IMG/VR virus record: IMGVR_UViG_3300006929_000108
Span: 1 to 25,759 of that record
Length of the DNA: 25,759 bases
Direction: 5' to 3' (one strand)
Origin: a virus
Shown here: positions 7,385-14,259 of the stretch, piece after piece
Layout: every line of letters begins with the position of its first letter
Position numbering within the stretch: position 1 is the stretch's first letter
Translations under genes and position numbers: made by a program
The notes under the pieces: model-generated
Seen by the model: the letters and a program-made list of their open reading frames with translations, nothing else
Databases searched by the model: none
Told to the model about the DNA's origin: nothing

Positions 7385-8250
7385 TATTCTGTTAGCTCTT
7401 CAACCTCTGGCTGTCGTCCTATTTTTGTAAGATATCTTTTATTTTGTGCATAATTAAACACACGAAGTCCTTGACCATCATTAGCATCTGACCAGCACTC
7501 TCGCTTATAGTCACAATAAATACAACCAATAGGAAGCTTATAGTTGCCAGACTTACCATCAGGTATATCAGAATAGCACCGATCAGGTACACTATTAGCT
7601 GACACCATTCTTTTAAGGTATTGCACACGTTCTGTAGCATTAATCATTTCCATTGAATGTACTGGAGTTAAACATATTTCACCAGTTGATTTATCTATAG
7701 CAAGAAATGCAGCCTCATCTACTTCATTTGCTTGAGCATATGCAGATATCTGAGAAATATATCCAAAGGGATCGTCTTCATAAAGCTTGTTTTGTTTAAA
7801 CTTTTCAAAGCTTTTTCCTGAAGCACTTTTACAATCAACTAAGACACCATCTATTACAGCATCTTGATGTCCTTTAATACCTTGTATATCTAATTCTTTT
7901 TGAGTTTCTTTTACAGTATGACCTGCAACACGGGTAAGGAGAAGAAGAAGCTCTTCAAGGATATGACCATATAAGAATTTAATTTTTGTGGAAGGAGGTA
8001 AAGGATTTCTTTTTTGTTTTAGATTAGACCTATACCATAGCTGTCGATTAGGTTTTCCTATAGCAGACAATCTTAATTTATTATCATCTTTTCTATCTTC
8101 ACAAAGAGATAATGCAATCTGACTAGAAACTTCTTCAGTAAATTTATTTAAATGTTTTGGTAGTTCTTCAAGTTGTTTTTTATTTAAACTACCATCATCA
8201 AAAAGACTATAGATATCTTTGACTAGATTATTAATATTTTTTTTAGGCAT
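7384..8250 (-). CDS. PD-(D/E)XK exonuclease, Cas4/RecB-like
   Basis: The 288-aa product has the RecB/Cas4 nuclease pattern: GHILEE (about 95-100), D130 in GHQDAVIDG, the D-x-K pair D139 and K141 in VDCKSASG, and the QxxxY motif (Q167, Y171). Cysteines C225, C243, C246 and C252 near the C-terminus resemble the iron-sulfur cluster ligands of Cas4 and AddB. In T7-like marine phages an enzyme at this position replaces T7 gp6 exonuclease in recombination and host-DNA breakdown; that role is inferred. The ATG at 8250 is preferred although it lacks a good ribosome site. The GTG at 8268 lies inside a hairpin arm but has AAAGGGG upstream, so it remains possible. Confidence 0.88.
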   Translation of the reverse strand: MPKKNINNLVKDIYSLFDDGSLNKKQLEELPKHLNKFTEEVSSQIALSLCEDRKDDNKLRLSAIGKPNRQLWYRSNLKQKRNPLPPSTKIKFLYGHILEELLLLLTRVAGHTVKETQKELDIQGIKGHQDAVIDGVLVDCKSASGKSFEKFKQNKLYEDDPFGYISQISAYAQANEVDEAAFLAIDKSTGEICLTPVHSMEMINATERVQYLKRMVSANSVPDRCYSDIPDGKSGNYKLPIGCIYCDYKRECWSDANDGQGLRVFNYAQNKRYLTKIGRQPEVEELTE

Positions 8251-8258
8251 GGGAAAAT

Positions 8259-8283
8259 GGGGAGTCACAGAACGTGACCCCCC
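8259..8283 (-). terminator. Hairpin between ssb and exonuclease
   Basis: In the leftward mRNA, GGGGGGTCAC (8283-8274) pairs with GTGACTCCCC (8268-8259) around a 5-nt loop, with one G-U pair. ATTTTCCC follows, so weak termination or mRNA processing between ssb and the exonuclease is possible. It lacks the TCGGT flank of the dispersed family. Its wobble polarity fits minus-strand RNA. Confidence 0.6.
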
Positions 8284-8291
8284 CTTTCAGG

Positions 8292-8747
8292 TTATGATGC
8301 AAAAGGAATATCATCATCATCAGATGTGTAACCAGACTCGACTACATCGAAATCCTCACTATCTTCTGATGCATAAGGTACAAGTTCAGTAACCTGTATC
8401 TTCTGTAGATCGGCAGACTTGCCTTCTTTATTCTTCCAAGTCCAATCATAAGGACGATAAAGAACATTAACTTTAGATCCATTACCAATTAATGTATTAA
8501 ACATTGCTTGACGCATAGAATCTACAAGTTCTGGTGCCTGATTAGTACCATTCTTTCCTTCTACTTTACGCTTAATAGTTACAAAATCACCACGTTCATC
8601 GCCTTTGTTTTTTACTGACAACCCATCGTCTTTAACTTTAGCAAGGTTTTCAGCATCCAGACTTACATCGATAGTCCAGCATGGTTCAAATGTGGTGTTG
8701 GGCTGCGAGATAGAAGCCCAATAAGCAGTACCTGATATTACAGTCAT
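8292..8747 (-). CDS. ssb: Single-stranded DNA-binding protein
   Basis: This 151-aa protein has the size, early replication-module position and layout of phage SSBs of the gp2.5 type: a predicted beta-rich core with aromatics (AYWASI, CWTIDVSL, YRPYDWTW) and a long acidic tail from about residue 127. The tail ends DDDDIPFAS, close to the bacterial SSB tip DDDIPF, which recruits host replication proteins, except that two residues follow the Phe. AAAGGA precedes the ATG by about five bases. A possible promoter lies upstream at 8793-8820, fitting extra expression of an abundant protein. SSB is the best reading, although the core fold is not proven by any single motif. Confidence 0.82.
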   Translation of the reverse strand: MTVISGTAYWASISQPNTTFEPCWTIDVSLDAENLAKVKDDGLSVKNKGDERGDFVTIKRKVEGKNGTNQAPELVDSMRQAMFNTLIGNGSKVNVLYRPYDWTWKNKEGKSADLQKIQVTELVPYASEDSEDFDVVESGYTSDDDDIPFAS

Positions 8748-8792
8748 CGTATTCCTTTCAAGTTATAATGACTAACAAGTTCTAACATACTC

Positions 8793-8820
8793 TATATAGC
8801 ACTGTCAACAAAAAAGTCAA
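8793..8820 (-). promoter_or_regulatory. Candidate sigma70 promoter for ssb
   Basis: On the minus strand TTGACT (8815-8820) and TATATA (8793-8798) are 16 bp apart. An overlapping alternative is TTGACA (8802-8807) with TAGAAC preceded by TG, 18 bp on, whose AGTATGTTAGAAC resembles the AGTRTGTTATAATA motif of the rightward promoters. The gap (8748-8816) holds no gene. Either reading would boost ssb and the genes after it. Confidence 0.5.
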
Positions 8821-9020
8821 TGGATACGTTCAATAATTATATCCATATCCCAAGTATCTTCACAAACGAATGATCGAAGATTGTATAAAACTTTAAGAGC
8901 ATCTTGTTCTGTTTTAAAAATTTCAACCTTGGTTCCGGCATCGTTGGTCATTGGATTAATAGTGTCAAGGACACCGGAACCAATCTCATCTGGACAACAC
9001 TCTACTAAAATATATGACAT
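8817..9020 (-). CDS. Hypothetical protein, 67 aa
   Basis: This is an unrecognised acidic protein with adjacent Cys residues near the N-terminus (VECCPDE) and one later (FVCED). AAAGGATGCAG precedes the ATG by a normal spacing. It lies 10 bp after DUF932 and 69 bp before ssb, and its stop codon overlaps the -35 element of the candidate ssb promoter. Function unknown. Confidence 0.65.
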   Translation of the reverse strand: MSYILVECCPDEIGSGVLDTINPMTNDAGTKVEIFKTEQDALKVLYNLRSFVCEDTWDMDIIIERIH

Positions 9021-9030
9021 TCTGCATCCT

Positions 9031-10005
9031 TTATGTAATCATTTCTAATTCTTTCCATTGGTTAGAGATAAGCATATCTGATACTCTGTCTTCTCTAAGC
9101 TTCACAGTGTTACGATTTTCTTTAATGTCTTTGGTATCCTTACCTTGATAAAAAGTACCACCACTTTTATGTGACATTAAACTAGGATGAGAAGACCAAT
9201 AAGTAGCAGCATTGTACACATTATATAACGTTCCTCCATTATTTGTACCGTACTTTTGATAAGCACCACGACCAGTAATGTGTCTGCTTTCTTCATCGAA
9301 AATCTTCATAAGATTAGAGAGCATAACCTTATTGCCAACGTTCTTTCTTTCAACATTATCAAAACGTTTAGCTATTGTATTTTTAAATAAACTAATAACT
9401 GATTCACGATGTACAGGTGTATTATACCATCTTTTCATTTGATTAATACCATCACCACTAATAAATTTAGTAGCTGTACCAATTTTTCCTGCAAAGCCAA
9501 CAAGATCAAAGTTCTTACTGTGTCTTCCATATACATGGGCAAGCTTGTTACCAGCTACCAGAGTGTTCCAGCATTTAGAACGCCATACACCCATCATACC
9601 ATTGTTAGCCCATGTTCTGTTATGTGATGTACGAAAAACAAACTCAGGAATAATCAATTCACTTTTACCTTTTCCTAAAAAGCCTTCACCACCATCAAGA
9701 AAAGTTTCTTGTCCGTGAAACTTAGCTTTAAGTTCTAGCTGTTGTCCTTCATTTAGTACATCAATAGTAAATTCTGTGTCAGTTAGATCAAGTTTTGTAG
9801 ATTCATCTTGAGATGCTATCGTTAAAGCTTCTTCAATGTTTTGAACAATATCTATATATTGAACTGGTGTGTAGTCTTTAGATACTATAGCAAGAGGTTG
9901 TCCTGTATCAGTACGTTTAAGAACTTTACCAAGTTCTTCAGGTACATCAGGAATATTAAAAGTATCTACGTTAAATTCAATTTGACTGTGATCAAACATT
10001 TGCAT
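9031..10005 (-). CDS. DUF932 protein
   Basis: The 324-aa product matches the DUF932 phage/plasmid family: an N-terminal SKDYTPVQ segment (about residues 42-50), the central FRTSHNR (about 124-130), WRSKCWNTL (about 141-149), and a C-terminal part with NVYNAATYW. The biochemical role is not established; members are widespread in phages and plasmids and cluster with replication genes, as here. An AAAGGT sequence precedes the ATG at 10005; a second ATG two codons on is possible. The upstream gap contains a hairpin of the dispersed family. Confidence 0.85.
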   Translation of the reverse strand: MQMFDHSQIEFNVDTFNIPDVPEELGKVLKRTDTGQPLAIVSKDYTPVQYIDIVQNIEEALTIASQDESTKLDLTDTEFTIDVLNEGQQLELKAKFHGQETFLDGGEGFLGKGKSELIIPEFVFRTSHNRTWANNGMMGVWRSKCWNTLVAGNKLAHVYGRHSKNFDLVGFAGKIGTATKFISGDGINQMKRWYNTPVHRESVISLFKNTIAKRFDNVERKNVGNKVMLSNLMKIFDEESRHITGRGAYQKYGTNNGGTLYNVYNAATYWSSHPSLMSHKSGGTFYQGKDTKDIKENRNTVKLREDRVSDMLISNQWKELEMIT

Positions 10006-10034
10006 TGTCTTTACCTTTAAGTTATGAATGAGGA

Positions 10035-10057
10035 TCGTCCCTCAAAAGAGGGGACGA
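10035..10057 (-). repeat. Intercistronic hairpin (family copy)
   Basis: TCGTCCCTC (10035-10043) pairs with GAGGGGACGA (10048-10057) around a 4-nt loop, with one bulged G. TTCGGC precedes it on the minus strand, like the other copies. It overlaps the last codons of the 75-aa zinc-motif gene, whose TGA lies in the hairpin. Confidence 0.7.
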
Positions 10058-10269
10058 GCCGAATGGATCTTTATAACTTTAATTGCTTCAGGATAATCTT
10101 CTTTCACCTCATATTCTGTTTCATACATTGTCACTGTTCTTTCTATGTGACCAGTACCATCACACTCAGAGCAGTCTCGACCTGTAGATGTTACCATATT
10201 ATTATATACTTTACCATCTTCACATTCGTTACAATAGTTTTCTACTAACCATGTAGTATCTTCAATCAT
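10042..10269 (-). CDS. Small protein with two CxxC zinc-ribbon motifs
   Basis: The 75-aa product has CNEC (about residues 13-16) and CSEC (about 33-36) followed by DGTGHI, which looks like half of a DnaJ-type zinc-binding domain (CxxCxGxG). One zinc ion could be held by the four Cys. It may be an accessory factor for protein or nucleic acid binding; nothing more can be said. The start overlaps the preceding 47-aa gene as ATGA, with AAGGT upstream. The final residues, SARPLF, are encoded by the hairpin element, so the native C-terminus may have been altered by hairpin insertion or loss of an earlier stop. Confidence 0.75.
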   Translation of the reverse strand: MIEDTTWLVENYCNECEDGKVYNNMVTSTGRDCSECDGTGHIERTVTMYETEYEVKEDYPEAIKVIKIHSARPLF

Positions 10270-10409
10270 CTACCTTGTCCTCTATATTTTTTCCAAGATA
10301 GTCTTTTACTTTTATTATTAGGTTTGGATCTGACACTATATCCTATTGATGTTCTTTTTTTAATCCGATTTAAATTAGGATCGTATGTGCTTGTAGATTT
10401 TTTAGCCAT
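10266..10409 (-). CDS. Small basic protein, 47 aa
   Basis: This short gene was found by reading the minus strand. It starts MAKKSTSTYD and ends KKYRGQGR, with 15 Lys/Arg among 47 residues and only two acidic ones, suggesting binding to nucleic acid or an acidic partner. It overlaps the stop of the upstream gene (ATGGCTAA) and shares ATGA with the downstream gene. The in-frame, doubly coupled position between two genes is the main evidence that it is real. No family recognised. Confidence 0.7.
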   Translation of the reverse strand: MAKKSTSTYDPNLNRIKKRTSIGYSVRSKPNNKSKRLSWKKYRGQGR

Positions 10410-10605
10410 GATTATCTAACCACTCGTCATAGTCGTTTTGAAAAGATTTAAGTTCTCTGTCAATGTAATTATTAACATCAACTACACTTAAAGAAGCACC
10501 ACTTTGCTCAATCTTATGTCTTATCATAGGTACAATCCAATGATCAGAACCATTAAAAGCATAGTCAAGAATTTCTTGTTTTGTTTTAAACTTAGGTATA
10601 GCCAT
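10402..10605 (-). CDS. Hypothetical protein, 67 aa
   Basis: This is an unrecognised acidic helical protein beginning MAIPKFKTKQ and rich in Asp/Asn near the end (YDEWLDNHG). The start at 10605 is chosen over 10617 because GGAG lies six to seven bases before it. The hairpin at 10629-10653 separates it from the GcrA-like gene. Its end overlaps the 47-aa basic gene. Function unknown. Confidence 0.65.
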   Translation of the reverse strand: MAIPKFKTKQEILDYAFNGSDHWIVPMIRHKIEQSGASLSVVDVNNYIDRELKSFQNDYDEWLDNHG

Positions 10606-10628
10606 ATCAATCTCCATTGAAGTGAGGG

Positions 10629-10653
10629 AAAGCCCCTCGTTGAAAGGGGCTTT
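10629..10653 (-). repeat. Intercistronic hairpin (family copy, best example)
   Basis: AAAGCCCCT (10629-10637) and AGGGGCTTT (10645-10653) form nine perfect pairs around a 7-nt loop. In the leftward mRNA it follows TAATAG and TTCGGT at the end of the GcrA-like gene, and CCCTCAC rather than a U-run follows it. It is the clearest member of the family. Confidence 0.85.
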
Positions 10654-10662
10654 ACCGAACTA

Positions 10663-11076
10663 TTATATGTGAACTTTGTAGCTATCTACATTTCCATATC
10701 TTATATTATTTTCTTTACATCTTCTACATATAAACATATTCTTTTCCATTATACTTTTTTCTTGACAGGTTAAACACTTACGTTCTCTATATTTATTCTT
10801 TCCTTTTTTCATTCTTATTTTTAATCGTGCTTCTTCTATTTGTTTAGCTAAAGAAATTTTTTCTTTATTTTCATTTTGATAAATTTCAGATTGCATACCT
10901 TTTTTAAATGCTCCACCATTACGATTAATGATACCAATGATAGCATTTCTTGTTAAATTTCTTGATGAATTTTCAGCGTATAGTTGTTTAGCTGTTGGGC
11001 TGTTTGCTATATCTCTTGCAGCCATACCAGCATACCATGATTCTAATACAAATCTTTTAAATTTATCTGAGTTCAT
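10663..11076 (-). CDS. GcrA-like transcription regulator
   Basis: The 137-aa product has an N-terminal helix-turn-helix resembling GcrA: a WYAGMAARDIA helix and, after an inserted loop, TRNAIIGIINR (about 41-51), matching the recognition helix SRNAVIGKVHR of GcrA. The C-terminal part has CLTC and CRRC pairs (about residues 100-118), a likely zinc site. GcrA is an alphaproteobacterial cell-cycle regulator that works with sigma70 at methylated GANTC sites. Phage copies may redirect host transcription; both points are inference here. The start overlaps the preceding stop (TAATG). A strong hairpin follows its stop. Confidence 0.75.
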   Translation of the reverse strand: MNSDKFKRFVLESWYAGMAARDIANSPTAKQLYAENSSRNLTRNAIIGIINRNGGAFKKGMQSEIYQNENKEKISLAKQIEEARLKIRMKKGKNKYRERKCLTCQEKSIMEKNMFICRRCKENNIRYGNVDSYKVHI

Positions 11077-11255
11077 TATCTTTCTTCCATTTGTTTTTCC
11101 ATATACCGTCGAGCATACTTCACTGCTTCACCAGACTTAAAATACATGTCAACATCTTCTACTACTTCATCAACAGTGTAATCATTCATACCACCATAAG
11201 AGTACCCATTTACAAAATCTTCCACGCTCATCATCCAGTTCATTATCTTAGACAT
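11076..11255 (-). CDS. Small hypothetical protein, 59 aa
   Basis: This short gene was found by reading the minus strand. It starts MSKIMNWMMS and ends YMEKQMEER, with an acidic middle (VDEVVEDVD) and a charged helical tail. No family recognised. It begins 9 bp after the upstream gene and ends in TAATGA with the GcrA-like start, so it is translationally coupled to that regulator and may influence its level. It fills a stretch that would otherwise seem empty. Confidence 0.7.
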   Translation of the reverse strand: MSKIMNWMMSVEDFVNGYSYGGMNDYTVDEVVEDVDMYFKSGEAVKYARRYMEKQMEER

Positions 11256-11264
11256 CTTTATCTT

Positions 11265-11489
11265 TCATTCTATGATCTCCACTTCAGATTCGGTATGTAT
11301 CCAGACCTGTGCACCACAAGAGAGTGGTTTATCAGGACTATATTTTACTGTACATGGTCCTGTTATATAAACTTCTTTTGCATATGTATTACTCTTATAA
11401 GTTTTTACAGTTAATACAGGATCTTTTTTTCCTGATTTACGATTAGCTTTAATTACATGTTGATTTACATGTACCTTAGTTTGAACCAT
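11265..11489 (-). CDS. Conserved-looking hypothetical protein, 74 aa
   Basis: This protein has a basic N-terminal half (MVQTKVHVNQHVIKANRKS) and a beta-rich second half with GPCTVKYSP and PLSCGAQVWI. I recall similar small proteins in other phages but know no function. The start at 11489 is chosen because GGAG lies nine bases before it; the longer reading from 11522 has no ribosome site. It sits in a run of short co-oriented genes before the GcrA-like gene. Confidence 0.7.
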   Translation of the reverse strand: MVQTKVHVNQHVIKANRKSGKKDPVLTVKTYKSNTYAKEVYITGPCTVKYSPDKPLSCGAQVWIHTESEVEIIE

Positions 11490-11522
11490 TGTCATCTCCA
11501 TCAAGAATATCCCACCAAGCAT

Positions 11523-11744
11523 TCATTCTGCTGTTATCCAATCTAATGCACCTTCAAGATACTGATTCATTTCTCTTGGTGCCATACGGGGTGTAAGGTG
11601 ATGCGATCCATCATAGTCTATTAAAGCATAGCCACCATAACATGCGGCATGATCTAGCTCAACCTTTAAAGCATTTATTCTTATTTTTTTATTTAAAAGA
11701 TCTACTTTTTTCTGAAGACTTTTTTTCGTTACTCGGTATTCCAT
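11523..11744 (-). CDS. Hypothetical protein, 73 aa
   Basis: It begins MEYRVTKKSLQKKVDLLNKK, a basic helical segment, then has ACYGGYALIDYDGSHHLTPRMAPREM. The pattern of an N-terminal lysine-rich helix followed by a small beta domain is common in short phage accessory proteins. Its ATG directly follows the TAA of the 41-aa gene. Function unknown. Confidence 0.7.
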   Translation of the reverse strand: MEYRVTKKSLQKKVDLLNKKIRINALKVELDHAACYGGYALIDYDGSHHLTPRMAPREMNQYLEGALDWITAE

Positions 11745-11870
11745 TTATTTTTCCTCTCTTAACTTTGCAAGATAAGCTGCTAAGATTTCTAACTCTGCAC
11801 CTGTAATGTGGGCACCGAAAAGATCATCAATAGCTTCTTTATATAAAGTTTTATCGTCATCATCGCACAT
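11745..11870 (-). CDS. Small acidic protein, 41 aa
   Basis: This short gene was found by reading the minus strand. It starts MCDDDDKTLYK and ends AYLAKLREEK. GGAG lies six bases before the ATG, a strong site, and the TAA touches the ATG of the next gene. A hairpin of the dispersed family precedes it. It is acidic at the N-terminus, with a helix rich in Leu, Ala and Glu. No function can be proposed. Confidence 0.68.
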   Translation of the reverse strand: MCDDDDKTLYKEAIDDLFGAHITGAELEILAAYLAKLREEK

Positions 11871-11891
11871 TATTTTTCTCCATAGAGAGGG

Positions 11892-11918
11892 AAAGACCCC
11901 TCACAAGAAGGGGTCTTT
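11892..11918 (-). repeat. Intercistronic hairpin (family copy)
   Basis: AAAGACCCCT (11892-11901) and AGGGGTCTTT (11909-11918) form ten perfect pairs around a 7-nt loop. The G-to-A/C-to-T difference from the 10629 copy keeps pairing (GCCCC to ACCCC with GGGGT). TCGGT precedes it on the minus strand, directly after the TGA of the ParB-like gene. No U-tract follows. Confidence 0.85.
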
Positions 11919-11923
11919 ACCGA

Positions 11924-12697
11924 TCAGGCACTCATATAAATATTTTCTATTTCCTGATCAAAGTCAGTTATTCTTTTTAGTTTATTTAATTGATGAGGAT
12001 ATTCAGATAACAGTCTAATAAATTTACAGTTATCCCAATTAGGAGATTGAAACTTTTTAAGCAATGATGTTTGAAACTCTTGGTTTCTTTTTGTCCTGTT
12101 ATCCAATGATGGATAAATTGGAGCTGTATTTATTTCTTCCAACCAAGCAAGCCATTTCAATATATTAGTTTTATTTCTATTATCATATTTTAGTTCACCG
12201 CTTTTAAATGCTTTACTATTTAAACAATTTCTGTGACTTGTATTATTAAATATAGCAATTAACATTTGTATTGTAATATGTTTATGTGAATCAAGGAATG
12301 TTTGAAAAACTACATAAGGGTTTATAGCAAATTTTACATAATAATGTAAGTAATCTACCAGCTTCCAGTTACGTTGTGTTGTATTAATAGATATAAGATC
12401 TTCATTAGACCATTCCATTGAGTCTACAATGTCCACATAGAAAGGCATATTAAGTTCTTGACAAGCTCTGTATCTTGTCTGACCATCAATGATATTGTAT
12501 TTATTATCTATTGTTATTGGTTTTAGATACAGTGCGTTATTTTTTTCAATAGATTTTTTCAAGGCATTAATATTGCTTTGGGGTACTTCTCTATTACAAT
12601 GAATTATTTCAAGGGCATAATATAATTTATCTTCTGGTGTTACTAAATATACTTGACGTTCTGTCTTTAGTTCTTTTAATAAATCAGTAGCAAACAT
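11924..12697 (-). CDS. ParB/sulfiredoxin-like domain protein
   Basis: The first 100 residues of this 257-aa protein resemble the ParB N-terminal domain: VPQSNINALKKSIE (about 38-51), then KPITID, the core box IIDGQTRYRACQ (about 69-80) and MPFYVDIVD. In ParB this region binds a nucleotide (CTP in classical ParB), and in phage proteins it can be a nuclease or regulator. The rest (about 110-257) is unrecognised, helical and rich in Asn/Lys, with no clear helix-turn-helix. No ParA is present, so plasmid-type partition is unlikely. GGAG seven bases before ATG 12697 supports the start. A hairpin follows the stop. Confidence 0.75.
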   Translation of the reverse strand: MFATDLLKELKTERQVYLVTPEDKLYYALEIIHCNREVPQSNINALKKSIEKNNALYLKPITIDNKYNIIDGQTRYRACQELNMPFYVDIVDSMEWSNEDLISINTTQRNWKLVDYLHYYVKFAINPYVVFQTFLDSHKHITIQMLIAIFNNTSHRNCLNSKAFKSGELKYDNRNKTNILKWLAWLEEINTAPIYPSLDNRTKRNQEFQTSLLKKFQSPNWDNCKFIRLLSEYPHQLNKLKRITDFDQEIENIYMSA

Positions 12698-12721
12698 ATC
12701 ATATCTCCATAGGTTAAGATT

Positions 12722-12958
12722 TCAGAGAGAGACAGCGCCCCTCAAGAGAGGGGGGCGTTGTCGATCTATATTGTTTTCAACTGTCCTTGGCTTGTCTATT
12801 TCTGTTATGTCTACACACATTAGATGTTCGTGTGTCTCATATGCTTTTAAGTGTGCAGCTTTTTCATTCTCTGCCTGTACTACCACACTATCAGGATAGT
12901 GTTTACCCTGCGCTCCTGCACGTCTACCCTTTAGCCATGATACTCTATAGGTTTTCAT
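12722..12958 (-). CDS. Hypothetical protein, 78 aa, 3' end inside a hairpin
   Basis: This is an unrecognised protein starting MKTYRVSWLKGRRAGAQGKH, with a beta-then-helix pattern (VVVQAENEKAAHLKAYE). AAAAGG precedes the ATG, which overlaps the upstream stop as ATGA. The last 14 residues are encoded by the hairpin at 12731-12762. An out-of-frame TAG lies exactly where other family hairpins follow a stop, so a one-base change may have removed the original stop and extended the protein. Function unknown. Confidence 0.65.
   Translation of the reverse strand: MKTYRVSWLKGRRAGAQGKHYPDSVVVQAENEKAAHLKAYETHEHLMCVDITEIDKPRTVENNIDRQRPPLLRGAVSL
12731..12762 (-). repeat. Hairpin inside 3' coding end (family copy)
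   Basis: GACAGCGCCCC (12731-12741) pairs with GGGGCGTTGTC (12752-12762). Ten Watson-Crick pairs are joined by one G-U in plus-strand RNA, which becomes A-C in the leftward mRNA. On the minus strand ATCGAC precedes the arm. A TCTCTCTC pyrimidine run follows. Confidence 0.78.
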
Positions 12959-13155
12959 TGTATTACCTTTTCATATTGCAGTGTATACCCATTAAGTTCT
13001 ATATATAACCACATATTAACAAAAGGAACCATGACTGCATCACCACATATTTCCGGTATTACTGTCCGACGAAAAGTTAGGTAGCTATCAGGTTTATTCC
13101 ATTCTCTATCATAAACTTTTTTTAATGCTATCCTTTGTTCTCTAGTTAATTTCAT
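12955..13155 (-). CDS. Hypothetical protein, 66 aa
   Basis: It begins MKLTREQRIALKKVYDREW and has FRRTVIPEICGDAVMVPFVNMWLYIE. I recall similar short phage proteins with an N-terminal REQR.ALK helix and a VPF..MWL segment, but no known function. AAAAGG precedes the ATG by nine to ten bases. It overlaps the downstream gene by four bases (ATGA). Confidence 0.72.
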   Translation of the reverse strand: MKLTREQRIALKKVYDREWNKPDSYLTFRRTVIPEICGDAVMVPFVNMWLYIELNGYTLQYEKVIQ

Positions 13156-13161
13156 ACTTAT

Positions 13162-13368
13162 TTACCTTTTCATGTTGCGTAAATTATGTTTAAATAATAG
13201 TTCCTCAACCCGTTGATGGTTTGTTTCAGTCGTATCCCTACTATCGAACCAATGTTTATATGTTTCCCAATCCATTGGTGGCAGGTTATGGGTCTTGCAC
13301 TTTTCAACATGATAATTGTAATCTTTTGTACGACGTTTAGCCCATTCTTCTTGTGTTAATTCAGACAT
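13162..13368 (-). CDS. Hypothetical protein, 68 aa
   Basis: This is an unrecognised, charged, helical protein (MSELTQEEWAKRRTKDYNYH) with His and Trp residues but no clear metal motif. AAAGGA lies six to seven bases before the ATG. It is 6 bp from the next gene. Function unknown. Confidence 0.68.
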   Translation of the reverse strand: MSELTQEEWAKRRTKDYNYHVEKCKTHNLPPMDWETYKHWFDSRDTTETNHQRVEELLFKHNLRNMKR

Positions 13369-13395
13369 AATTTATCCTTTGACCAATCACGGTCT

Positions 13396-13896
13396 TCAAT
13401 GTTGTATATAGAATATATGTGAGTCTATTTGTGCAACAATTTTAAACCTTTCGTTAGATGCCCAGTAAGGATTAACATAAGTAGCATGATAGTGTGTAGA
13501 ATAAAGCGTTTGATCTACAAAAATACCACTGGCTGCCATAGCTGCTACCTTTATAGCATTTTGTTTAGCTTTATTGTTGTACATTTTCTCTGACTTACCA
13601 TCACACCAGTAAGAGAACGCACACTTATGTCGTATTGGATGGCCTTTATAATACCGTCCTTGTTTTACTACTTTACATACTGTGTTGGGAAAGTTTGCTA
13701 ACTTAACTCGTTCAAGTATTACATTAGCTATTGCAAGCTGTGCTAGTATTGACTCTGATCTAGCTTCAAAGTATATAGCTTCTACTAAGCATCGTCTTTC
13801 TTCATACTCTTCATCTGTTAATCCTTTGCTTGCTTTTACAGGATTAAAATAAACTGCTATAGCTAAACCAACTATCAGCAGTACTACCCATTTCAT
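13396..13896 (-). CDS. SleB-like cell-wall hydrolase, likely endolysin
   Basis: The 166-aa product has the hydrolase_2/SleB pattern: CLVEAIYFEARSE (about 37-49, with the likely catalytic Glu), QLAIANVILERV, FPNTVCKVVKQG and CAFSYWCDG. The family cleaves peptidoglycan. An N-terminal hydrophobic segment (MKWVVLLIVGLAIAVYF) is a signal peptide or a signal-anchor, so export without a dedicated holin is possible. The start at 13896 has GAGGAACCA just before it and overlaps the previous stop as ATGA; the longer reading from 13929 lacks these. It lies among small accessory genes of the leftward block, not beside the head genes. It is the best lysis candidate here. Confidence 0.85.
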   Translation of the reverse strand: MKWVVLLIVGLAIAVYFNPVKASKGLTDEEYEERRCLVEAIYFEARSESILAQLAIANVILERVKLANFPNTVCKVVKQGRYYKGHPIRHKCAFSYWCDGKSEKMYNNKAKQNAIKVAAMAASGIFVDQTLYSTHYHATYVNPYWASNERFKIVAQIDSHIFYIQH

Positions 13897-14090
13897 TGGT
13901 TCCTCTTTCTTGGATATGTCTTCATCCAATTTTCTAAAAGATTACCTGCTTCAAATTTATCAACACTAAAAACAGAAGTAATATATGGAGTAGCACTAAA
14001 CATATTAGTTACTCCAAGCTCTCTTAGTTCATCAAGATAATCAAATACTCTCTCTTGAAAATCTTTTTCGTTCTGTGCATAGTCAGACAT
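13893..14090 (-). CDS. Hypothetical protein, 65 aa
   Basis: It contains RVFDYLDELRELGVTNMF and a C-terminal AGNLLENWMKTYP. Small proteins with this FDYLDxLRExGVTNMF pattern recur in phages, from memory, but have no assigned role. GGAG lies nine bases before the ATG. The stop overlaps the hydrolase start. It may be regulatory or DNA-associated; that is a guess. Confidence 0.72.
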   Translation of the reverse strand: MSDYAQNEKDFQERVFDYLDELRELGVTNMFSATPYITSVFSVDKFEAGNLLENWMKTYPRKRNQ

Positions 14091-14259
14091 TTTCTATATC
14101 TCCATAAGCTTTATTGAATTTTTTTGCATGTGTTATATATTTATTATATGTTAAGAACAAATCAGTTTGAGATAGTTCTATACCTTTCATTTCTTGTAGC
14201 TCTTTAAACTCTTTAATAGTTAAGATAGGTTGAGCCATTGATTTAAAATCATATTCCAT
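14083..14259 (-). CDS. Small hypothetical protein, 58 aa
   Basis: This short gene was found by reading the minus strand. It starts MEYDFKSMAQ and ends KAYGDIENV, charged and helical, with no family recognised. GGAG lies seven bases before the ATG, a strong site. It overlaps the previous gene by 11 bp and the next by 8 bp, so it is coupled on both sides. Confidence 0.7.
   Translation of the reverse strand: MEYDFKSMAQPILTIKEFKELQEMKGIELSQTDLFLTYNKYITHAKKFNKAYGDIENV

Noticed and set aside
10024-10248. Plus-strand 74-aa frame
   Set aside because: Antisense to the zinc-motif gene and DUF932 leader, without ribosome site or neighbours in that direction.
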